A stretch of 64,000 nucleotides of DNA, taken from assembly GCF_003427025.1 (NCBI RefSeq), contig NZ_QVAI01000001.1:682001-746000 (forward strand). Reading direction: 5' to 3'. The notes beneath the pieces were generated by a model. It was not told the origin of the DNA, did no database searches, and saw only the letters and a program-made list of their open reading frames with translations. Source of the DNA: Jiangella endophytica. GTDB taxonomy: Bacteria; Actinomycetota; Actinomycetes; Jiangellales; Jiangellaceae. The position numbers were made by a program, and so were the translations under genes. Shown piece by piece: positions 34,712 to 43,159 of this stretch; the first letter of the stretch is position 1; every line of letters starts with the position of its first letter.

Positions 34712-36097
34712 GTGCGCGACCTCGTCCCGATCCTCAAGGCCTACGACATCCGCGGCGTGGTGCCCGACGAACTGGACGACGAGACCGTCCGGGCCATCGG
34801 CTGGGCGGCCGCGCACGTGCTGGCCGACGGCAGCGGCGCGATGGTCGTCGGGCACGACATGCGGCCCACGTCGCCGCAGCTGTCCGAAGCGTTCGCCGAT
34901 GGCGTCACGGCGGCCGGCGTCGACGTCGTCATGGCCGGGCTGACCAGCACCGATCAGCTCTACTACGCCAGTGGAGCGCTCGGCCTGCCTGGCGCGATGT
35001 TCACCGCCAGCCACAACCCCGCCCGCTACAACGGCATCAAGCTGTGCCGCTCCGAGGCGGCCCCGGTCGGTTACGCCACCGGGCTGGCCGAGATCAAGGC
35101 GCTGATCGACGACGGTGTCGACGCGCCCGTCGCGGCCCGTGGCCGGGTCGAGCACCGCGACACCCTGCACGACTACGCCGCCCACCTGCACTCGCTGGTC
35201 GACCTCGGCGCCGGCCGGCCGATCACCGTCGTCGTCGACGCCGGCAACGGCATGGCCGGGCACACCGTCCCGGCCGTTCTCGACCTGCCCGGTCTCACGG
35301 TCGTCCCGCTGTACTTCGAGCTCGACGGCACGTTCCCGAACCACGAGGCGAACCCGATCGACCCCGCCAACCTCGTCGATCTGCGGGCGGCCGTCCGCGA
35401 GCACGGCGCCGACCTCGGGCTGGCCTTCGACGGCGACGCCGACCGCTGCTTCGTCGTCGACGAGCGGGGCGAGCCGGTGTCGCCGTCGGCGCTGACGGCG
35501 CTGATCGCCGTCCGCGAGCTGGGGCGGGTCCCGGGCTCGTCCGTCGTGCACAACCTCATCACGTCAAAGGCCGTACCCGAGATCATCGCCGAGCACGGCG
35601 GCACCCCGGTGCGCACCCGCGTCGGACACTCGCTGATCAAGCAGACGATGGCCGAGACCGGCGCGGTCTTCGGCGGCGAGCACTCCGGCCACTTCTACTT
35701 CCGCGACTTCTGGCGGGCCGACTCCGGCATGCTCGCAGCGCTGCACACGCTGGCCGCGCTGCGCGCCGACGATGCCGGCCGGCCGCTGTCGCAGCTGCTC
35801 ACGCCGTACGAGCGCTACGCCGCGTCCGGCGAGATCAACAGCACCGTCGCCGACGCCGAAGCCGTCACCGCGCGGGTCGAGGAGACGTTCGGCAAGGCCC
35901 CGGACGTCGTCACCGACCGCCTCGACGGACTCACCGTCGAGCACACCGGCACACCGATGTGGTGGTTCAACCTGCGCCCGTCCAACACCGAGCCGCTGCT
36001 GCGGCTCAACGTCGAGGGCGCCGACCGCGCCGTCATGGAACGGGTCCGCGACGACGTCCTGCGGGTGGTCCGCGGGCAGGGGGAGGGGGCCGCGTGA
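34712..36097 (+). CDS. manB: Phosphomannomutase / phosphoglucomutase
   Basis: A 461-residue alpha-D-phosphohexomutase interconverting mannose-6-P and mannose-1-P (possibly also glucose phosphates), feeding GDP-mannose synthesis. The four-domain family motifs are all present: LKAYDIRGVVPDEL at the N-terminus, the phosphoserine loop TASHNPARYNGIK (catalytic Ser at about 100), the metal loop AFDGDADRCF (Asp about 240), the sugar loop GGEHSGHFYFRD and the phosphate-binding RPSNTEPLLRL near the end. GTG 34712 follows a leaderless -10 box. The Trm112-like gene overlaps its stop codon (GTGA), so manB, Trm112 and the SIS gene are translationally coupled. Acts in the cytoplasm. Confidence 0.95.
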   Translation: MRDLVPILKAYDIRGVVPDELDDETVRAIGWAAAHVLADGSGAMVVGHDMRPTSPQLSEAFADGVTAAGVDVVMAGLTSTDQLYYASGALGLPGAMFTASHNPARYNGIKLCRSEAAPVGYATGLAEIKALIDDGVDAPVAARGRVEHRDTLHDYAAHLHSLVDLGAGRPITVVVDAGNGMAGHTVPAVLDLPGLTVVPLYFELDGTFPNHEANPIDPANLVDLRAAVREHGADLGLAFDGDADRCFVVDERGEPVSPSALTALIAVRELGRVPGSSVVHNLITSKAVPEIIAEHGGTPVRTRVGHSLIKQTMAETGAVFGGEHSGHFYFRDFWRADSGMLAALHTLAALRADDAGRPLSQLLTPYERYAASGEINSTVADAEAVTARVEETFGKAPDVVTDRLDGLTVEHTGTPMWWFNLRPSNTEPLLRLNVEGADRAVMERVRDDVLRVVRGQGEGAA

Positions 36098-36270
36098 GGC
36101 TCGATCCGACGCTGCTGCAGGTCATCGCCTGCCCGGTCTGTCACAGCGCGCTGGAACCCGACGACGCCGCCGGCGAGCTGCTGTGCACCGGCTGCCCGCG
36201 GGCCTATCCCGTGCGCGATGACATTCCCGTGCTGCTGGCCGACCACGCCCGCACCCGCTCCCTGGAGTGA
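36094..36270 (+). CDS. Trm112-like small zinc-ribbon protein
   Basis: A 58-residue protein too short for most gene finders. GTG 36094 overlaps the manB stop, and its own stop overlaps the next GTG (36267). Sequence: LDPTLLQVIACPVCHSAL, then ELLCTGCPRAYPVRDDIPVLL. The two CxxC pairs and the YPVRDDIPVLL ending are the signature of the Trm112/YcaR family, whose eukaryotic and archaeal members activate methyltransferases. In actinobacteria this gene is regularly wedged between manB and the SIS-domain gene. Its partner here is unknown. Confidence 0.9.
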   Translation: MRLDPTLLQVIACPVCHSALEPDDAAGELLCTGCPRAYPVRDDIPVLLADHARTRSLE

Positions 36271-37292
36271 CCCCTGTGTTCTTCGACGGTTCGCTCGACG
36301 ACCCGGACGCCTTGAGCGTCATCGACCCGGTCCTGCGCGACATCGCCGGCTGGGGCGCCCAGGTCCGCCTCGCCGACGTCGCCTCGGCCGACGTGCTGGC
36401 GGCCCTGACCCCCGGGGACCGGCCGCGTGCCGTCGTGGCCGGCGGCGCCGACGGCCGGCTGTTCCGCGCGGTGCTCGAACCGGTCTGCCCGGTCCCGTTC
36501 GTCGCCTGGCCGCACAGCGGGCTGCCCGGCTGGGCCGGCCCGCTCGACCTCGTCGTCGTGGTCTGCCGCTCCGGCCAGGGCGAGGACGAGATCTCCGCCG
36601 TCGCCGAGGCCCGCCGCCGCGGCTGCGCGCTGCTCGTCGCCGCACCCGAGGGCTCGGCGATGCAGGAGGCCGCGGCCGGCCGCGGCACGACGTTCCTGCC
36701 GGCCGGCAGCGCCGACCCGACCGCGCTCGCCGTCCCCGTCCTGCACGCGCTGCACATCATGGGCCTGGGCCCGCAGGTGGAGGCCGAGCCGGTCGCCGCC
36801 GCCCTCGACGACGTCGCCGAGCGGTGCGGCCCGAGCGTCACCGCCGACGCCAACCCGGCCAAGGAACTGGCTCTCGGCATCGCCGACGACGTCCCGGTCG
36901 TGTGGGGCGGGTCGGTGCTGGCCGCCCGCGCCGCCCGTCGCGTCGCCGAGGCACTGCGCTCGGCCAGCGGCCGGCCCGCGTTGTCGGGCGAGGCCGACCA
37001 CCTCGTGCCGATCCTCGAGGGCGCACCCGAGACCGACCTGTTCGCCGACCCGTTCGAGGACGGCGGCTCCGCTGCCCTCCGCCCGGCCCTCGTCATCCTC
37101 GACGACGGCGCCGGCACCCCGGCCGCCGTCGCCGGCCGGGCCCGCCTCGACGCCGCCGCCGAGAGCGGTTCGGTGCGGGTCCAGGAGGTCCGCGCCACCG
37201 AAGGCCCGGACATCGGCCGGTTCGCGGCGTTGCTGGCCACCGGCCGGTTCGCGGCCGCGTACCTGGCGCTCGGCCTCGGCCGTCCGGCCTGA
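36267..37292 (+). CDS. SIS-domain phosphosugar isomerase-like protein
   Basis: A 341-residue protein, GTG start overlapping the previous stop. It resembles the bifunctional phosphoglucose/phosphomannose isomerase family found next to manB and manA in actinobacteria. Visible parts are a first sugar-isomerase fold (RPRAVVAGGADGRLFRAVL, LDLVVVVCRSGQGEDEISAV, GCALLVAAPEGSAMQEAA) and a second, weaker half (VPVVWGGSVLAARAARRVAE, LRPALVILDDGAG). The SGN/SGxT-type sugar-binding serines are altered (SGQGEDE), so catalysis is uncertain. Coupled to manB, so a role in mannose/glucose phosphate balance is likely. Cytoplasmic. Confidence 0.85.
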   Translation: MTPVFFDGSLDDPDALSVIDPVLRDIAGWGAQVRLADVASADVLAALTPGDRPRAVVAGGADGRLFRAVLEPVCPVPFVAWPHSGLPGWAGPLDLVVVVCRSGQGEDEISAVAEARRRGCALLVAAPEGSAMQEAAAGRGTTFLPAGSADPTALAVPVLHALHIMGLGPQVEAEPVAAALDDVAERCGPSVTADANPAKELALGIADDVPVVWGGSVLAARAARRVAEALRSASGRPALSGEADHLVPILEGAPETDLFADPFEDGGSAALRPALVILDDGAGTPAAVAGRARLDAAAESGSVRVQEVRATEGPDIGRFAALLATGRFAAAYLALGLGRPA

Positions 37293-37459
37293 CGGTCGGC
37301 GCGGCTCACCGCCACGCGCCCGTCGGCTGGCCGCTGGGCTCGCGGTGGTGGCCGCTGGCGTCGTGGTTGGTAGGCCGCTGGTCCCGCGGTCGGTGGGCCG
37401 TTCGGCGACGGCCTTCATCTCGCCGTGGTAGGCATGCCCCGCCCCGTTCGGGTGGGTGG

Positions 37460-37484
37460 CCCACCCTACGGGCGGGCACCGACA
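37460..37484. repeat. Dispersed palindromic repeat, copy 1
   Basis: CCCACCCTACGGGCGGGCAC followed by CGACA; the same 20 bases followed by TGACA occur at 47092-47116. Its 3' part GGGCGGGCA can pair with upstream TGCCCCGCCC (about 37435), enclosing GGTGGG/CCCACC. Lies between the SIS gene and manA. Confidence 0.7.
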
Positions 37485-37522
37485 GAGCCGGCGTCACGTC
37501 TCGGAGCGGCGGACGGGTCAAC

Positions 37523-37528
37523 TAGGCT
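37523..37528 (+). promoter_or_regulatory. Leaderless -10 box of manA
   Basis: TAGGCT, 8 nt before GTG 37537; indicates a separate promoter for manA and supports this start over longer frames. Confidence 0.5.
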
Positions 37529-37536
37529 CTCGGCTC

Positions 37537-38703
37537 GTGGCCGTGCTTCTGGACAATCCGGTGCGTTCGTATGCGTGGGGTTCGCCGACCGTCATCCCCG
37601 AGCTGCTCGGCCGGGCGCCGTCCGGGCAGCCCGAGGCGGAGCTGTGGGTCGGCGCGCACCCCGGGTCGCCGTCGACGGTGGCGGGTGACGGGCGGCCGCT
37701 GTCGGCGCTGATCGAGGCCGACCCCGCCGCGACGCTCGGTGACGCCGTCGTGCGCCGGTTCGGGCCGCGGCTGCCGTTCCTGCTGAAGGTGCTGGCCGTC
37801 GAGCGGCCGCTGTCGATCCAGGTGCATCCCACCATCGAGCAGGCGGTCGAGGGGTACGACGCCGAGGACGCCGCCGGCCTCGCGCTCGACGACCCGCGCC
37901 GCTCGTACCACGACCGCAACCACAAGCCCGAGATGGCGGTCGCCGTCACCCCGTTCGAGGCGCTGGTCGGCTTCGACGACCCCGCCGCGGTCGCCGCGTC
38001 GCTGCGGCAGAGCGAGCACACCGACCTCGCCGGTGCGGCCACCGTCCTGAGCGCGAGCGACGGGCTGGAGCGGCTGGTCCGCCGCTGGCTCACCCTCGAC
38101 GACGCCGCGGCGGCGCAGATCGTCGCGGCGCTGACGGCGGAGGCGTCGGCTCGGCGCGACGAACCGCGGTTCGGGCTGGTGCACCGGCTCGCCGAGGCGT
38201 ACCCGCACGACCGCGGGCTGCTGCTGGCGCTGTTGCTGCGCCACCACACGCTGGCGCCCGGCGAGGCGGTGTTCGTCCCGGCCGGCGTCCCGCACGCCTA
38301 CCTGTCCGGCGTCGCCGTCGAGCCGCAGGCCAGCTCCGACAACACGCTGCGCGCCGGTCTGACACCCAAACACGTCGACGCCGCCGAGGTGCTGCGGATC
38401 CTGCGCTACGAGCCGGGCGGCGCCGTCGCGGTGACGCCGGTCCCGGCCGGTCCCGGCCTGGAGCTGTACCCGGTGCCCGGCATCGACGAGCTCGGCCTCG
38501 GCCGCGTGCGGCTCACCGCCGGCGCGGCCGTGCCGGTCCCCGGGCCGCGGCTGGTCCTCGTCGTCGAGGGGACGGCGGCCGTCGACGGCGTGACGCTGGC
38601 GCGCGGGCGGGCCGCGTTCGTCCCCGCCTCCGAGGCGGACGCGACGCTCACCGGCGACGGCGTGGCGTATACCCTGTCCACCGCGCTCGACCGGGCACGA
38701 TAG
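37537..38703 (+). CDS. manA: Mannose-6-phosphate isomerase, class I
   Basis: A 388-residue type I phosphomannose isomerase, linking fructose-6-P to mannose-6-P for GDP-mannose. Motifs: DNPVRSYAWGSPTVIPELLG at the start, AELWVGAHPGSPS, LLKVLAVERPLSIQVHP with a zinc-binding His, DRNHKPEMAVAVTPFEAL with Glu and His ligands, and FVPAGVPHAYLSGVAVEPQA in the cupin fold. The frame stays open upstream, but GTG 37537 is chosen because the protein family begins here and a leaderless -10 box sits at the right distance. A CDF transporter gene follows 42 nt downstream, probably in the same transcript. Confidence 0.95.
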   Translation: MAVLLDNPVRSYAWGSPTVIPELLGRAPSGQPEAELWVGAHPGSPSTVAGDGRPLSALIEADPAATLGDAVVRRFGPRLPFLLKVLAVERPLSIQVHPTIEQAVEGYDAEDAAGLALDDPRRSYHDRNHKPEMAVAVTPFEALVGFDDPAAVAASLRQSEHTDLAGAATVLSASDGLERLVRRWLTLDDAAAAQIVAALTAEASARRDEPRFGLVHRLAEAYPHDRGLLLALLLRHHTLAPGEAVFVPAGVPHAYLSGVAVEPQASSDNTLRAGLTPKHVDAAEVLRILRYEPGGAVAVTPVPAGPGLELYPVPGIDELGLGRVRLTAGAAVPVPGPRLVLVVEGTAAVDGVTLARGRAAFVPASEADATLTGDGVAYTLSTALDRAR

Positions 38704-38745
38704 TCCCCGACCACGCACGCTCCGGAGCGAAGGAAAACCTGACCC

Positions 38746-39696
38746 ATGGCCACTGAAGGTGGGACCAAGGCGGTCGTCGCGGCCCTGCTGGCGAACACCG
38801 GCATCGCCATCACCAAGTTCATCGCGTACGCGCTGACCGGGGCGTCGTCGATGCTGGCCGAGGCGGTGCACTCCGTCGCCGACGCCGGCAACCAGGTGCT
38901 GCTGCTGGTCGGCGGCCGGCGGGCCCGGCGCAAGGCGACGCCGGAGCACCCGTTCGGGTACGGCCGGGTCCGCTACGTGTTCGCGTTCATCGTGTCGATC
39001 GTGCTGTTCAGCCTCGGCGGCGTGTTCGCGCTGTACGAGGCGTTCCACAAGTACGAAGAGGTGCACGCCGGCCACCCGAACGAGCTGCTGGAGAGCCAGT
39101 GGTGGTGGGTGCCGGTCGTCGTGCTGGTCGCCGCGATCGTCATGGAGTCGTTCTCGCTGCGCACCGCGGTCATCGAGTCCGACCGCGTGCGCGAGGGCCG
39201 GTCCTGGGTGCAGTTCGTCCGCCGGGCGAAGTCGCCGGAGCTGCCGGTCATCCTGCTCGAGGACATCGGCGCGCTGCTGGGCCTGGTGTTCGCGCTCGTC
39301 GGCGTCGGACTGGCGCTGATCACCGACAACGCCTACTGGGACGTCGCCGGCACCGCCGCCATCGGCGTGCTGCTGGTCGTCATCGCGGTGATCCTGGCGA
39401 TCGAGATGTCCAGCCTGCTGATCGGCGAGGGCGCGGCCGCCGAGAACGTCCAGAAGATCCTCGCCGCCGCCACCGCGGGCGACGACATCGGCCGCGTCAT
39501 CCACCTGCGCACGCTCTACACCGGCCCGGAGGAGCTGCTGGTCGCGGCCAAGCTGGCGGTCCGTACCGACCAGACCGGCGAGCAGATCGCCGCCGCCATC
39601 AACGGCGCCGAGGAACGCATCCGGGCGGCCCTCCCGGAGGCCCGGCACATCTTCCTCGAGCCCGACATCGACCGGGCGGCCGCGAAGACGCCGTAG
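38746..39696 (+). CDS. Cation diffusion facilitator family transporter
   Basis: A 316-residue inner-membrane protein with about six helices. The first metal site of CDF antiporters is present in TM2 as EAVHSVADAGNQ (H42, D46, the HxxxD pattern). In TM5 the second site reads LEDIGALLGL instead of HxxxD, as in the SLC30A9-like branch, so metal specificity is likely unusual. KATPEHPFGYGRVRYVFAF is a further family hallmark. The C-terminal 90 residues form the cytoplasmic domain (VIHLRTLYTGPEELLVAAKL). The ribosome site GAAGGA precedes ATG. Position between manA and ahcY is conserved in actinobacteria; a functional tie is not evident. Confidence 0.88.
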   Translation: MATEGGTKAVVAALLANTGIAITKFIAYALTGASSMLAEAVHSVADAGNQVLLLVGGRRARRKATPEHPFGYGRVRYVFAFIVSIVLFSLGGVFALYEAFHKYEEVHAGHPNELLESQWWWVPVVVLVAAIVMESFSLRTAVIESDRVREGRSWVQFVRRAKSPELPVILLEDIGALLGLVFALVGVGLALITDNAYWDVAGTAAIGVLLVVIAVILAIEMSSLLIGEGAAAENVQKILAAATAGDDIGRVIHLRTLYTGPEELLVAAKLAVRTDQTGEQIAAAINGAEERIRAALPEARHIFLEPDIDRAAAKTP

Positions 39697-39765
39697 TTCC
39701 GCGACGGGCCGCGTCACGAGGGCGCGGCCCGACGCCCGGCGCCTGCCCGCTCGAAGGGCGCCGGG

Positions 39766-39901
39766 GTAGACTCCCAGGTGCCACGCCGGCGCAGGTGATG
39801 CCGCGGACCCAGATGGGTCGCGCCGGGTCGGACGACTGTTCGGTGCCGCCTCGTCGTGCCCGCGTCCGACCCCTGACCACCATCTTGAGAGGAACCGTTC
39901 C
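39766..39901 (+). promoter_or_regulatory. Promoter box and folded leader of ahcY
   Basis: TAGACT (39766-39771) is a good -10 box. The roughly 125-nt leader has two clear hairpins: GACCC-AGAT-GGGTC (about 39806-39819) and GGTCGGACG / CGTCCGACC (39826-39834 with 39863-39871). The ribosome site AGAGGAA precedes ATG 39902. It does not match the known SAH riboswitch consensus. Confidence 0.45.
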
Positions 39902-41346
<1,445 letters not shown>

Positions 41347-41350
<4 letters not shown>

Positions 41351-41360
41351 CGCGCGTCAG
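41347..41360. terminator. Palindrome spanning both stop codons of convergent genes
   Basis: CTGACGCGCGTCAG is a perfect 14-base palindrome. The ahcY stop lies in its left part and the acetyltransferase stop in its right part. Too short to be a strong terminator by itself. Confidence 0.4.
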
Positions 41361-42211
41361 CGGCGCACGAGGCGCACGTTGCGGGCGTAGGCCCGGAAGC
41401 CGATCGCCTCGTACGCCGCCCGGGCGGCCGGGTACCCGTCGTCACCGCGGGCGCAGACCCGGGCCTGCCGCGCGCCCAGGTCGCGCGCGACGCGCAACGC
41501 GGCCAGCGACGCCGCCGCGGCGAGACCGCGGCGGCGATGCCGCGGATCGGTGCCGACGGGTTCCAGCACGGCGATCTCGCCCTCGACCCACGCGAGCGCC
41601 GACGCGGCCGGCGTGCCGTCCGGCGCGACGACCAGCCAGTCCAGTTCGGGACGGTACGACGGCGCCCGCATGACGCCGCGGTAGGCGGCGTCGTCCATCG
41701 GCACGGAGAACGCGGCGGCGTGGACGGCGGCCCGTGCGGCGGCGTCCTCCGGCCCGCCGACCGGCCGCAGCGTGTACCCGTCCGGCGGCGGCGCCGGTGC
41801 CGGCAGATCGGCGCCCAGCGGGCGGCGCAGGTGTGCGAAGAACCGTCCGTCCTCCTGGCGCTCGTAGCCGTGCCGGGCCAGCTCGCCGATCAGTCCGGTC
41901 TCGGCGTCCAGCACTGTCACCGCGCGCCCGCCGAACCACGCCGCGATCTGCGCCGTCAGCGCCAGATGCGCGGGATCGAGCTGCAGGTCCAGGCGGCCGC
42001 CGCGGGCCCATGCCCAGGCGACCACGCGCTCGCCGTGTCGCCAGTGCGCCAGCCGCCAGGCAGGGTCCGGGCCCCCGTGCTCGCACCAGAACCACGCCAG
42101 CTCGCCCGGATGCCAGCGGCTGGACCAGCTCCACAACCGGCCGGACAGCTGCCGCATCGCGTCCAGCTGGTCCGGCCCGGCGCCGTCGAACCGGTGGTAG
42201 CCGGTGCTCAC
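41357..42211 (-). CDS. GNAT-family N-acetyltransferase
   Basis: A 284-residue protein from GTG 42211, which overlaps the stop of the RDD gene (GTGA). The C-terminal 130 residues carry the GNAT fold: YTLRPVGGPEDAAARAAVHA, LVVAPDGTPAASALAWVEG, then the acetyl-CoA loop VGTDPRHRRRGLAAAASLAA and ARAAYEAIGFRAYARNV. The N-terminal 150 residues look like a second, degenerate acetyltransferase half (WHPGELAWFWCEHGGPDP, VLDAETGLIGELARHGYERQ). The substrate is unknown. Coupled to the RDD membrane protein gene, with which it is co-transcribed. Confidence 0.88.
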   Translation of the reverse strand: MSTGYHRFDGAGPDQLDAMRQLSGRLWSWSSRWHPGELAWFWCEHGGPDPAWRLAHWRHGERVVAWAWARGGRLDLQLDPAHLALTAQIAAWFGGRAVTVLDAETGLIGELARHGYERQEDGRFFAHLRRPLGADLPAPAPPPDGYTLRPVGGPEDAAARAAVHAAAFSVPMDDAAYRGVMRAPSYRPELDWLVVAPDGTPAASALAWVEGEIAVLEPVGTDPRHRRRGLAAAASLAALRVARDLGARQARVCARGDDGYPAARAAYEAIGFRAYARNVRLVRR

Positions 42212-43053
42212 GAGGGCGGGGCGAAGCCACCGTCGGTGCGCGACGGCGCGGGCGGCTGGGCCGGTGGTGCGGCCGGCGGCTGCTGTTGCGGCGGCTGCTG
42301 GGCCGGCGGCCCGCCGTAGCGGAGCGTGTCGCGGCGGCGACGTTCGGCGAGCACCGCGGCGAGGTAGTCCCACGGCTGCAGGCCCGGTGGGGGCGGCGGG
42401 CTGACCAGGGCGGACACCTCGTTGGCGAGGTCGACGGCCAGCCGCGTGCGCACCTCCGGGGCCAGCTGCGGCGCCCGTGCCAGCAGCGACCGGGCGGCCA
42501 TGGCGAGCCGGTCGGGCAGCCGCGACAACTCCAGCGACGCCGCCCAGGCGGCCAGCCGGGGGTCGAGGACCGGCGGCGGCGCCGTCGTCGACGGGATGCG
42601 CTCACGGATGACGACGGTGCCGGCCAGCACGTCGCCGATGCGCTTGTCGCGCGAGTTCAGCAGCGAGCAGACCATGGCGCCGACGCCGAGGGTGAGCACG
42701 AAGTCGGCGAACACCCCGGCCAGCGCGCGCACCAGGGCGTGCCGGAACCGGATCGGGCCGCCGTCGTCGCGGACGACCCGAAGCCCGGCCGCCGCCTTGC
42801 CCACCGACTTGCCGCGGGTGAGCGTCTCGATGGTCGTGGGGATGACGACCAGCAGGAACACCGTTCCGCCGATGATCAACGCCGTCGCCAGCGCCTCGTC
42901 GATGGCCGACGCGACCTGGGCGAACACCAGCAACAGGGCGAGCCCCGTCACCGCGAGGATCAGCGCGTCGAGCAGCAGCGCGAGCGCGCGCGACGGCAGC
43001 TTGGCCAGCCGCAGTTCGAGGGGGACGGCCTCGCCGGTCACCAGGTCGCTCAC
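42208..43053 (-). CDS. RDD family membrane protein
   Basis: A 281-residue protein from GTG 43053. The RDD domain occupies about residues 15-160: LAKLPSRALALLLDALILAV with the first helix and conserved Arg/Asp, a second helix LIIGGTVFLLVVIPTTIETL, and the family segment RGKSVGKAAAGLRVVRDDG. A cytoplasmic tail follows with a Pro/Gln-rich end. In actinobacteria the RDD gene normally lies next to and divergent from a SpoIIM gene, as part of the DUF58-MoxR cluster. Here a secreted subtilase and a regulator separate the two. Function unknown. Confidence 0.9.
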   Translation of the reverse strand: MSDLVTGEAVPLELRLAKLPSRALALLLDALILAVTGLALLLVFAQVASAIDEALATALIIGGTVFLLVVIPTTIETLTRGKSVGKAAAGLRVVRDDGGPIRFRHALVRALAGVFADFVLTLGVGAMVCSLLNSRDKRIGDVLAGTVVIRERIPSTTAPPPVLDPRLAAWAASLELSRLPDRLAMAARSLLARAPQLAPEVRTRLAVDLANEVSALVSPPPPPGLQPWDYLAAVLAERRRRDTLRYGGPPAQQPPQQQPPAAPPAQPPAPSRTDGGFAPPS

Positions 43054-43091
43054 CCGGCTAGTCTGCCGCAGCCGGGGCGGCTGTCCGAATC

Positions 43092-43103
43092 GCGACATGT
43101 CGC
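43092..43103. promoter_or_regulatory. Palindrome upstream of the subtilase gene, possible operator
   Basis: GCGACATGTCGC, a perfect 12-base palindrome 57 nt before ATG 43160 in the 106-nt divergent RDD/subtilase region. A related GTGTCGGACAC is found near 48263, between the HTH regulator gene and spoIIM. Candidate site for the neighbouring HTH regulator. Confidence 0.35.
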
Positions 43104-43159
43104 AACCACGGCACCCGCTGCCCGATGACAGCCGCACGCGCGCCCGCCACGGTGGATTC

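Noticed and set aside
39766-39901. SAH riboswitch upstream of ahcY
   Set aside because: The leader has hairpins, but the conserved core and pseudoknot sequence of the known SAH riboswitch is not present.
42209-42373. Longer N-terminus for the acetyltransferase at 41357
   Set aside because: The upstream part is an Arg/Ala-rich frame inside the RDD gene; GTG 42211 overlaps the RDD stop as in the other coupled pairs.
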